A DNA stretch of 5,394 bases from JABFRJ01 sp031409695 (GTDB lineage: Bacteria; Pseudomonadota; Alphaproteobacteria; Rhizobiales; Hyphomicrobiaceae): NCBI GenBank assembly GCA_031409695.1, contig JANNXS010000092.1, positions 1 to 5,394 on the forward strand, in the 5' to 3' direction. The notes below the pieces were generated by a model. It saw only the letters and a list, made by a program, of their open reading frames with translations, ran no database searches and was not told where the DNA came from. A program made the translations under genes and the position numbers. Below are positions 1 through 5,394 of the stretch, piece after piece. How positions within the stretch are numbered: position 1 is the stretch's first letter; each line of letters begins with the position of its first letter.

Positions 1-254
1 GCCGCCCGATCATCGGCGATCGCCGCCCGCCCTCGCCGCTGTCCGAAATCCAGCCCGACCATTGGCTCGCCGAATACACCAGCGATTTGCTCGACTTGTT
101 GCACGTGCTCGGCCGGCTCGTTGCGCTCGAAGGCGCGCAAGGCCAATCGCTGGAAGACATTCTCTCAGCGACGCTGATCGACAACGAGCACCTGATCGCC
201 GCAGGCGCGCTCGGTGCGACGATGACGGCCCAGGAATGGGTGGCAGGAAACTGA
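1..254 (+). CDS. Type ISP restriction-modification enzyme, C-terminal end (partial)
   Basis: An open frame runs in from the left edge (first whole codon at 3) to a TGA at 252-254, giving the last 83 residues of a longer protein. The stretch begins RPIIGDRRPPSPLSEIQPDHW and continues with a leucine-rich helix (YTSDLLDLLHVLGRLVALE) and a tail ending in LIDNEHLIAAGAL. This order matches, from memory, the extreme C-terminus of type ISP restriction-modification proteins: a basic patch, SPL-[DS]-I, a P-x-x-W motif, a [DE]LL[ED]LL-V-L helix and a final L-x-x-A-x-L element. That part belongs to the C-terminal target-recognition region. In such enzymes one polypeptide carries nuclease, helicase, adenine methyltransferase and specificity domains. 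None of the catalytic motifs lies inside this window, so activity cannot be judged. No restriction partner follows, as expected for a single-chain system. The main alternative is another large DNA methylase with a similar tail. Confidence 0.68.
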   Translation, partial: RPIIGDRRPPSPLSEIQPDHWLAEYTSDLLDLLHVLGRLVALEGAQGQSLEDILSATLIDNEHLIAAGALGATMTAQEWVAGN

Positions 255-336
255 GGAAAACTAAAGCGCATTCATGCTTTTGCGGGCGAGATGAGGCACA
301 CTAGCCACGTGAATCGAAATTGCCTCGTGGACCTTC

Positions 337-675
337 ATGTCACGCAACAGCCAGCCCGACCTCTTCGGCACGCAGAGCGATCTGCTTGGCCCTCCGGCGC
401 GCCAGACGTATGCGCCTTCGCTGGAGAAAGTGCGCGCCGAGATCAAGAAGGTGCTTGATAAGGCACAAATCGCCAAGGACATGCCGTGGACGGCAAAAGA
501 AGTCGCGTTCTGGAAGACCGTGCTGCCGCAGATGACCCGCTGGCTTCCCGACGACGAGGCCGCGCAGGCGCGTCAGGCGTTCGCTGAGGAAATAAGCAGG
601 CTTGAGGCGTCGGCCGGAGATGCCACTCGCGTTCCAGCTTCTGCGCGACGCACGAGAAAGCCCGCGTCGGCTTAG
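337..675 (+). CDS. Conserved-type hypothetical protein, 112 aa
   Basis: A small soluble protein with no signal peptide or membrane segment. The N-terminus (MSRNSQPDLFG...) is polar and contains repeated DLFG/DLLG-like motifs. A central predicted helical segment, about residues 25-92, includes the motif PWTAKEVAFWKTVLPQMTRWLP followed by an acidic helix with E-x-x-R-L. I recall uncharacterised alphaproteobacterial proteins of this size with a PDLFG start and an FPQM-x-x-WLP core, but I cannot name a function. The last 20 residues are basic and Ala/Arg-rich and look unstructured. The ATG at 337 is preferred because no in-frame start lies close upstream and homologues as recalled begin just before the PDLFG motif. 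Its Shine-Dalgarno is weak. It begins 82 bases after the restriction enzyme stop, on the same strand, and faces prfC tail to tail. The longer overlapping frame on the opposite strand has no recognisable family features. Confidence 0.78.
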   Translation: MSRNSQPDLFGTQSDLLGPPARQTYAPSLEKVRAEIKKVLDKAQIAKDMPWTAKEVAFWKTVLPQMTRWLPDDEAAQARQAFAEEISRLEASAGDATRVPASARRTRKPASA

Positions 676-693
676 GTCACTCATGGGCGGGCT

Positions 694-720
694 GCTGTCG
701 GATGTCCGCTGTCCGATGTC
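694..720. repeat. Short imperfect tandem repeat between convergent genes
   Basis: The 13-mer GCTGTCGGATGTC at 694-706 recurs as GCTGTCCGATGTC at 708-720, with one mismatch and a period of 14. The pair also contains an inverted repeat, TCGGA (698-702) with TCCGA (712-716), that could form a weak stem. It lies in the 154-base gap (676-829) between the hypothetical protein and the end of prfC. No T-run follows on either strand, so it is not a convincing terminator. The rest of the gap shows a perfect 12-base palindrome (TTGCGCGCGCAA, 789-800) and a 5-bp stem, TTGGG/CCCAA (804-808/821-825), just past the prfC stop. No gene is visible in the gap. Confidence 0.4.
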
Positions 721-829
721 GAGCGGCAGTGTTGGTCCGATCGCCCCTCCACGGGTGATGATCATGCTGACTCTGCAAAGCCGACACGTTGCGCGCGCAA
801 GGATTGGGTCTGCGTGCATGCCCAACCCC

Positions 830-2419
830 TCACGTCGCCATGATATCCAGAAACTTGATGTCCGGGTTTTTGTCGGCGGTCCAGCGCAGGTCGAATTCGC
901 TGTCGGCTAGGAACACGTAGTTGCCGTCGGGATCGGTTGCGACCACGCGCTTGTTCTTTGACACGAAACTGTCGATTGCAGCCTTATCGCCGCCGATCCA
1001 GCGCAGGGTGCCGCAGGGCGCGGGATCGAAAATGATCGGCAGGCTGTATTCGTGCGTCAGACGGTCGGCGAGCACATCAAGTTGCAGTGCACCGATGACG
1101 CCGACGATCTGCTGTGACCCATCCAGCGGCGTGAACAGTTGCACCACGCCCTCCTCGGCCATTTCAGACAAGGCCTCACGCAGCTTCTTGGTGCGGATGG
1201 CATCGTCCAGGCGCACGCAGCGTAGGTGCTCCGGCGCGAAACTCGGGATGCCCGTGAAGCGCAGGTCTTCGCCCTCGGTGACGGTGTCGCCGATGCGCAG
1301 CAGGCCCTTGTTCGGGATGCCGACGATGTCGCCGGCAAAGGCTTCCTCGGCCAGCGAGCGGTCCTGGGCGAAGAAAAACATCGGCGACGACAGCGCGACC
1401 GTGCGCCCGGTGCGCACGATCTTGACCTTCATGCCGCGGCGCAGCTTGCCCGAGCAAACGCGCATAAACGCAATGCGATCGCGGTGATTTGGATCCATGT
1501 TTGCCTGGATCTTGAAGATCAGGCCGGTCAAACCGCTATCCGTCGCCTGCACTTCCCGCGATGCCGTCGTATGGCTGGCCGGCGGTGGCGCATAGGCAAT
1601 CAAGGCGTCCAGCAGGTCGCGAACACCGAAGTTGCGCAAGGCGCTGCCAAAGAAAACGGGCGTGAGCGTGCCCTCTCGAAACGCGGTGCGATCAAAGCGG
1701 TTGCAGGCGCCCTGCACCAGTTCGATATCGTCGATCCATCGCTGCGTCAGGTTCTCGCTCAGACCTTCGACGATTTGGGGGTCGCCAGGACCCGACAAAA
1801 CCGTGCCTTCGTCGTCCTTGTCGATGCGCCGGATGCGCGGTGTGGTCAGGTCATAGGTGCCGACAAACTCGCGGCCGCGACCGACGGGCCAGACCATCGG
1901 CGCCGTATCCAGCGCCAGCGTCTTCTCAATTTCATCCAGCAGCTCGAAGGGTTCGCGGCTGTCGCGGTCCATTTTGTTGATGAAAGTGATGATGGGTATG
2001 TCCCGCAAGCGGCAGATTTCAAACAGTTTGCGCGTGCGCGCCTCGATACCGCGGGCCGCGTCGATGACCATGATGGCTGAGTCGACGGCCGTCAGTGTGC
2101 GATAGGTGTGGTCGGAAAAGTCTTCGTGGCCGGGCGTATCGAGCAGATTAAAAACCGCGTCGCCGTATTCAAACGTCATGACTGACGTTGCGACCGAGAT
2201 GCCGCGCGCCTTTTCGATGGCCATCCAGTCAGACCGCGTCGAGCGCTTATCCGCCTTGGCCTTCACCTGGCCGGCCAACTGAATGGCGCCGCCGAACATC
2301 AGCAGCTTCTCGGTCAACGTGGTTTTGCCGGCATCGGGGTGCGAAATGATGGCAAACGTGCGCCGACGCGCCACTTGGCGGCCTTCGGCGGATTGGGACA
2401 TGTACGATTCGTCGGTCAT
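830..2419 (-). CDS. prfC: Peptide chain release factor 3 (RF3), translational GTPase
   Basis: RF3 is a cytoplasmic GTPase that removes RF1 and RF2 from the ribosome after peptide release. The 529-residue product matches the family's usual length, including that of E. coli RF3. GTPase motifs are intact: G1 P-loop SHPDAGKT (residues 26-33), the G2 region RGISV (72-76), G3 DTPGHEDF (94-101), G4 NKMD (148-151) and a G5-like GSA (258-260). A beta-barrel domain 2 follows (FMRVCSGKLRRGMKVKIVRTGR), then the C-terminal RF3 domain (LFTPLDGSQQIVGVIGALQLDVL). SHPDAGKT and HEDFSD distinguish RF3 from EF-G. The ATG at 2417-2419 is chosen because an AGAAG lies about 8 bases upstream; an ATG six codons further in (2399-2401) has a poorer upstream site but is possible. 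The gene is a single unit, divergent from htpX. No T-tailed terminator is visible after the stop. Confidence 0.97.
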   Translation of the reverse strand: MTDESYMSQSAEGRQVARRRTFAIISHPDAGKTTLTEKLLMFGGAIQLAGQVKAKADKRSTRSDWMAIEKARGISVATSVMTFEYGDAVFNLLDTPGHEDFSDHTYRTLTAVDSAIMVIDAARGIEARTRKLFEICRLRDIPIITFINKMDRDSREPFELLDEIEKTLALDTAPMVWPVGRGREFVGTYDLTTPRIRRIDKDDEGTVLSGPGDPQIVEGLSENLTQRWIDDIELVQGACNRFDRTAFREGTLTPVFFGSALRNFGVRDLLDALIAYAPPPASHTTASREVQATDSGLTGLIFKIQANMDPNHRDRIAFMRVCSGKLRRGMKVKIVRTGRTVALSSPMFFFAQDRSLAEEAFAGDIVGIPNKGLLRIGDTVTEGEDLRFTGIPSFAPEHLRCVRLDDAIRTKKLREALSEMAEEGVVQLFTPLDGSQQIVGVIGALQLDVLADRLTHEYSLPIIFDPAPCGTLRWIGGDKAAIDSFVSKNKRVVATDPDGNYVFLADSEFDLRWTADKNPDIKFLDIMAT

Positions 2420-2608
2420 GACGTGGCTTCTGGAAGCAAGCGGCCGCCAAATCCAGTGTTTTTTCGGCGTGGGCCGTCAGCCTTGCCCGTGGTCTCTGGT
2501 ACTTTCCGCCGTCCCCCAGTGGAGTCGCAGGCCAATTTTCTGCGCAATCAGCTTGGCCGACCATCCCAGGGCCTCAACCAAGTTCCAATGTCGCGTATCG
2601 TGAAACGG

Positions 2609-2652
2609 CCCCCCCTGGATTCGCGCCGCCTCCAGGCCTACTTATGGGGGGG
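2609..2652 (+). promoter_or_regulatory. Possible SD-sequestering hairpin in the htpX leader
   Basis: A run of exactly seven C (2609-2615) is complementary to the run of seven G (2646-2652) that forms the 5' part of the htpX Shine-Dalgarno. Directly inside, TGGA (2616-2619) can pair with TCCA (2631-2634). The RNA could therefore fold into a 7-bp outer helix and a 4-bp inner helix, with an 11-base loop and an 11-base one-sided bulge (2635-2645). An alternative local hairpin, CCTGGA/TCCAGG (2614-2619/2631-2636), would leave the ribosome site partly free, so two competing folds are visible. In some bacteria htpX is a heat-shock gene, and rhizobia use leader RNA thermometers (ROSE elements) on heat-shock genes. 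That this is such a device is inference. The remainder of the 242-base divergent region 2420-2661 contains no gene and no promoter I can defend. Confidence 0.35.
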
Positions 2653-2655
2653 AGA
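2646..2655 (+). promoter_or_regulatory. Ribosome binding site deciding the htpX start
   Basis: The purine run GGGGGGGAGA contains GGAG at 2651-2654, seven bases before the ATG at 2662. This is good Shine-Dalgarno spacing and sets the htpX start at 2662. The in-frame ATG at 2644 lies immediately before and would leave this site inside the coding sequence; it has no purine-rich site of its own. Confidence 0.8.
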
Positions 2656-2661
2656 TTTGCC

Positions 2662-3657
2662 ATGCCCTTGAACTACACGCGCACGGCCCTGTTGCTGGGT
2701 GTTATGACCTTGCTGTTTACGACCGTTGGCTATGTGCTAGGCGGCGTGGGCGGGCTTGTGATTGCATTTGTCGTCGCGCTCGCCATGAACCTGTTCAGTC
2801 TGTTCAAATCGGACACGCTCGTATTGCGCATGCATGGCGCGCAGGTTGTGGATTCCAACACTGGCGGCGAGTTGTATGGCATCGTTGCAGCACTTGCCGG
2901 CCGCGCCGACCTGCCGATGCCGAAAGTCGCGGTCATGCAGAACCCGCAGCCAAATGCATTTGCCACCGGCCGCAACCCCGACAACAGCACCGTCGCCGTA
3001 TCGACCGGCTTGCTCGAAATGCTGACCAAGCAGGAGGTGGCCGGCGTCATCGCCCATGAACTCGCACATATTAAAAACCGCGACACGTTAACCATGACGG
3101 CTGCAGCGTCGCTCGGTGGCGCACTGTCCATGGTTGCGCAGTTCTTACAATTCGGTGTGTTGTTTGGCCGAGGTGCCGGCAGCCGCTTTGGCTGGCTCGG
3201 GTTCATTTTTGCGGCGCTCGTTGCGCCATTTGCGGCGACCCTCGTTCAGCTCGGCATCAGTCGTTCACGCGAGTATCAGGCCGATCGCATGGGCGCGCTG
3301 TTAACCGAACGGCCCGATTGGCTGGTCTCGGCGCTGGTCAAAATCCACGAGGCTTCTCGAAAAATCCGCAACCCTACAGCCGAAGCGCATCGGTCGAGCG
3401 CCCATATGTTCATCGTCAATCCACTTGCGGGTCGCGGTGGCGACAGCCTCTTTGCGAGTCACCCACGCATCGAAAACCGCATCGCGGCACTCGAGCAGGT
3501 CGCGGCTGAAATCGCAGCGCAGCGCGGCGCGGGCCTAGGAGTGGGGCAAAGCCCGTGGTGGGCGCCAGGGCGAGAACCAGGGCGTGGACCAGATCCGGGC
3601 CTGAACAATGCCCTTTTCCCCGAACGGCGCCGAGGCGCAGATAGACCCATCTCGTGA
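2662..3657 (+). CDS. htpX: Protease HtpX homolog (M48 membrane zinc metalloprotease)
   Basis: HtpX is an inner-membrane zinc endopeptidase that degrades misfolded membrane proteins with its active site facing the cytoplasm. The 331-residue product starts with two hydrophobic segments (about residues 7-25 and 29-48), then a cytoplasmic part with the conserved NAFATGR (98-104). The zinc motif is HELAH (H132, E133, H136), and the third ligand is probably E204 in SREYQAD. Two further hydrophobic segments (about 145-168 and 176-198) separate the two zinc sites, as in the family. SHPRIENRI follows, a typical M48 C-terminal motif. The protein runs longer than E. coli HtpX (just under 300 residues) because of a Gly/Pro/Arg-rich tail after about residue 290 that looks disordered; similar tails occur in alphaproteobacterial homologues. 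The start at 2662 follows a strong Shine-Dalgarno. The stop overlaps the start of rsmB in GTGA, suggesting coupled translation. Confidence 0.94.
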   Translation: MPLNYTRTALLLGVMTLLFTTVGYVLGGVGGLVIAFVVALAMNLFSLFKSDTLVLRMHGAQVVDSNTGGELYGIVAALAGRADLPMPKVAVMQNPQPNAFATGRNPDNSTVAVSTGLLEMLTKQEVAGVIAHELAHIKNRDTLTMTAAASLGGALSMVAQFLQFGVLFGRGAGSRFGWLGFIFAALVAPFAATLVQLGISRSREYQADRMGALLTERPDWLVSALVKIHEASRKIRNPTAEAHRSSAHMFIVNPLAGRGGDSLFASHPRIENRIAALEQVAAEIAAQRGAGLGVGQSPWWAPGREPGRGPDPGLNNALFPERRRGADRPIS

Positions 3658-4991
3658 ACATAACGGACCCTACAGCCGCAGGGCTCGCCGCGCGCCGCCT
3701 TGCCATCTACACCGTCGATCGTGTCGTCACCCATGGCCGCACGCTCGATGAAGCCTTCAATGAGGGCGTCGCCAAACTTGTGTTGGAGCAGTTGGCTGGC
3801 CGCGACCGGGGTTTTGCGCGCTTGATCGCAACAACCACGTTGCGCCATCTTGGCTCGCTGAATGTGCTGGTGAGCGGCTTTCTGGATAAGCCGTTGCCGC
3901 AAGAAGCCGGCCGCACGCGTTTCATTCTGGCAACGGCTGCCGCACAACTTTTGCACCTTAACACGCCGCCGCACGCAGCCATCAGCCAAGCCGTCGATAT
4001 CTGTCGCATCGACCACACCGCGCGCCGCTATGACGGCCTTGCCAACGCCGTGCTTCGCCGGGTTGCCGCCGAGGGCAAACCAATTCTGGCCGCGCTCGAC
4101 ACCGTGACGCACGACATCCCGCCGTGGCTTTTCGCGCGTTGGACCTCGACCTATGGCGACGCCACGGCGCGCGCGATCGGGGCCGCCAGCCTGACGGAAG
4201 CGCCCCTCGACATCAGCGTCAAAAGCGATGCCGACGGCTGGGCCGAAAAGCTTACAGCCGTTGCGCTCCCAACCGGCACAGTGCGCGTGCGCGAAGCCGG
4301 CCGTATCGAAGACCTGCCCGGATTCGCCGACGGCGGGTGGTGGGTGCAGGACGCAGCGGCCGCATTGCCCGTGCGCCTGCTCGGCGATGTCGCCGGCAAA
4401 CGCGTGGCGGACTTGTGCGCGGCACCGGGGGGCAAGTCTGCCCAACTGGCTGCACGCGGGGCGACCGTCGTCTCGGTCGATGCCTCGCCCAAACGCAATC
4501 TTCGCCTCAAAGACAACATGACCCGCCTCGGCTTCACGACCGAGATCATCACAGCCGACATCGCGGCTTTCGCAACCGATCACGGCGGCACCTTCGATGC
4601 TGTGCTGCTGGATGCGCCCTGCAGCGCCACGGGCACCATCCGTCGCCATCCGGATCTGCTGCACACCAAACTGGAGAGCGAGATCCCGCGCCTCGCCGCG
4701 CGCCAGCACGACATGCTTACGGCCGCCATCACGCTGCTCAGACCCGGCGGTCGTCTCGTCTATGCGACCTGCTCGCTTGAGCCTGAGGAGGGACACGGCG
4801 TCATCGACGCCGTGATGGGGGCAGGAGCACCCGTGCGCGTGGTACCGATCGCGCCGGATGCCGGTATCCCCGCAGACCTGATCAACCGCCGCCGCATGCT
4901 GCGCACTCTGCCGCATCTGGCACTCGGCCCCGATCCGACGATGGTTGGCATGGATGGGTTTTTCGCGGCGGTGGTCGAGCGTAACGCTTAG
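3654..4991 (+). CDS. rsmB: 16S rRNA (cytosine(967)-C(5))-methyltransferase RsmB
   Basis: RsmB transfers a methyl group from S-adenosylmethionine to C5 of cytosine 967 (E. coli numbering) in 16S rRNA. The 445-residue product has an N-terminal NusB-like RNA-binding domain (about residues 10-145, with YDGLANAVLRR at 126-136) and a C-terminal Rossmann-fold methyltransferase domain. Visible motifs are WVQDAAAALPV (230-240), SAM motif I DLCAAPGGKSAQLA (253-266), SVDASPKR (274-281), motif IV DAPCSATGT with C323, and motif VI ATCS with catalytic C373. The two cysteines are those expected for RNA m5C methyltransferases of the Sun/RsmB group. The start is GTG at 3654, overlapping the htpX TGA by four bases; the next in-frame ATG is near residue 289, so no other start is sensible. 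There is no strong Shine-Dalgarno, which fits coupling to htpX. The htpX-rsmB order is one I recall from other alphaproteobacteria. The stop codon TAG lies at the left edge of a palindromic repeat. Confidence 0.96.
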   Translation: MNITDPTAAGLAARRLAIYTVDRVVTHGRTLDEAFNEGVAKLVLEQLAGRDRGFARLIATTTLRHLGSLNVLVSGFLDKPLPQEAGRTRFILATAAAQLLHLNTPPHAAISQAVDICRIDHTARRYDGLANAVLRRVAAEGKPILAALDTVTHDIPPWLFARWTSTYGDATARAIGAASLTEAPLDISVKSDADGWAEKLTAVALPTGTVRVREAGRIEDLPGFADGGWWVQDAAAALPVRLLGDVAGKRVADLCAAPGGKSAQLAARGATVVSVDASPKRNLRLKDNMTRLGFTTEIITADIAAFATDHGGTFDAVLLDAPCSATGTIRRHPDLLHTKLESEIPRLAARQHDMLTAAITLLRPGGRLVYATCSLEPEEGHGVIDAVMGAGAPVRVVPIAPDAGIPADLINRRRMLRTLPHLALGPDPTMVGMDGFFAAVVERNA

Positions 4992-5090
4992 AGCATTTTT
5001 GACGAAGTGGCTTTCCGGTTCGTCGAAGAAAATGCGACCAAGCAAGCGCTTAAAGCGCGCTTGCAGTTCAGAAGAATCGGAACGTGCTCT
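4990..5090. repeat. Composite extragenic palindromic repeat after rsmB
   Basis: Nested inverted repeats fill the gap between the convergent rsmB and Lrp genes. The outer ends are AGAGCA (4990-4995) and TGCTCT (5085-5090), a perfect 6-base inverted pair. Inside, the first hairpin pairs GCATTTT (4993-4999) with AAAATGC (5029-5035) and GACGAA (5001-5006) with TTCGTC (5019-5024), around the core GTGG....CCGG. The second pairs GCAAGCGC (5042-5049) with GCGCTTGC (5057-5064) across a 7-base loop. The first hairpin has the same plan as repeats I recall from many Hyphomicrobiales genomes (GCAT-arms, GAA-GTGG....CCGG-TTC core). The left end takes in the last two bases of the rsmB stop codon. The hairpins may also end transcription from both sides, but neither has a proper trailing T-run. 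Family membership is from memory; the pairing is directly visible. Confidence 0.68.
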
Positions 5091-5102
5091 CGACGACGGA
5101 CG

Positions 5103-5394
5103 TCATGTCTCATTTTTCAACGCGACTGCCAAACTGCGTTTGAGCGTTTTGAGGACCACACTGGTCGTGAACTTACGAATGTTGCGGTTGTCTGCGAGCA
5201 TGCCCTCCATGAACGTATCGAAGGCATCGATTGAGGCCGACGTCAGAACCAGCATGAGGTCGCCGCGCCCCGTCACGTACCCGGCCTCCTGGACGTGATC
5301 CGAGCGGGCGATCCAACGTTGCATGCGGGCAACAACTCTGGCCGGTCGCGTTCGAGTTCCAGCTCCACTTGCAGTGAAAGCGGCTGCCCAACGG
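5103..5394 (-). pseudogene. Lrp/AsnC-family transcriptional regulator, ligand-binding domain, apparently frameshifted and cut by the window edge
   Basis: Lrp/AsnC proteins are DNA-binding regulators with an N-terminal helix-turn-helix and a C-terminal RAM (ligand-binding, oligomerisation) domain; only the latter is in view. From 5329 down to the stop (TGA, 5105-5103) one frame encodes ARMQRWIARSDHVQEAGYVTG, then GRGDLMLVLT and IRKFTTSVVLKTLKRS, matching the usual order with the conserved [VT]TG-x-x-D and the terminal V-L-K strand. Upstream, that frame is open but reads as unrelated Arg/Ala-rich sequence. The expected first RAM strand and helix start, PLSLQVELELERDRPELL, is instead in another frame (5383-5330), which meets a stop about 50 bases after the junction. 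One extra base at 5327-5333 would join them, for example one more C in the coding-strand CCC. This is either a true inactivating deletion or a sequence error. An annotator ignoring this would call a 73-residue ORF from ATG 5324. The gene is convergent with rsmB. Confidence 0.72.

Noticed and set aside
262..281. Weak hairpin (AAA..GCAT/ATGC..TTT) after the restriction enzyme stop as a terminator
   Set aside because: The stem is short and AT-rich with a bulge, and the sequence after it is GC-rich without a T-run.
293..330. Overlapping inverted repeats GAGGCA/TGCCTC and CCACG/CGTGG with a CACGTG site before the 112-aa gene as an operator
   Set aside because: The arms are only 5-6 bases with long spacers and mutually exclusive; this level of pairing is expected by chance.
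340..825. A 161-codon minus-strand open frame opposite the 112-aa hypothetical protein
   Set aside because: Arg/Leu-rich composition without motifs, whereas the plus-strand frame shows a conserved-looking core and a plausible start.
1226..2080. A 284-codon plus-strand open frame inside prfC
   Set aside because: It is an antisense shadow of an intact, motif-complete RF3 gene; the translation has no recognisable domain.
2440..2447. GCGGCCGC palindrome in the prfC-htpX intergenic region
   Set aside because: An isolated 8-base GC palindrome is unremarkable in a GC-rich genome and no second site or motif supports a regulatory role.
2644..2661. Upstream ATG extending htpX by six residues
   Set aside because: The extension would translate through the strong Shine-Dalgarno that is well spaced for the ATG at 2662, and homologues as recalled start near the first hydrophobic segment.
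3459..5045. A 528-codon open frame on the minus strand antisense to htpX and rsmB
   Set aside because: It lies opposite two well-recognised genes in GC-rich sequence, where the antisense frame aligned with strong third-position G/C bias stays open. Its translation is Arg/Gly/His/Ala-rich with no family motifs, and it runs into the palindromic repeat.

Overview
The window reads as part of the chromosome of an alphaproteobacterium, most likely of the order Hyphomicrobiales (Rhizobiales). Three things suggest this: GC-rich sequence with strong G/C preference at third codon positions, an htpX-rsmB gene pair of alphaproteobacterial type, and an extragenic palindrome after rsmB whose architecture (GCAT-arms, GTGG....CCGG core) resembles repeats scattered through genomes of that order. 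The assignment is inference; no rRNA or other marker is present.

Layout. Positions 1-254 (+) hold the last 83 codons of a large protein, best read as the C-terminal end of a type ISP (single-polypeptide) restriction-modification enzyme. At 337-675 (+) is a 112-residue conserved-type hypothetical protein. Converging on it, 830-2419 (-) is prfC, a full-length peptide chain release factor 3 of 529 residues. A 242-base divergent intergenic region (2420-2661) separates prfC from htpX. It ends in a strong Shine-Dalgarno that could pair with an upstream run of seven C. htpX (2662-3657, +), a membrane zinc protease, overlaps rsmB (3654-4991, +), the 16S rRNA m5C967 methyltransferase, by 4 bases, so the two are probably one operon. 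A roughly 100-base composite palindromic repeat (4990-5090) fills the gap to a convergent Lrp/AsnC-family regulator (5103 to beyond 5394, -), whose reading frame appears broken near 5327-5333.

How the genes fit together. The core of the window is housekeeping: RF3 recycles release factors in translation termination, RsmB modifies 16S rRNA, and HtpX handles misfolded membrane proteins. The only accessory-type element is the restriction enzyme tail at the left edge. I do not see a new multi-gene system here. The observations most worth a second look are the frameshifted Lrp gene, the possible SD-sequestering hairpin in front of htpX, and the repeat that reaches into the rsmB stop codon.
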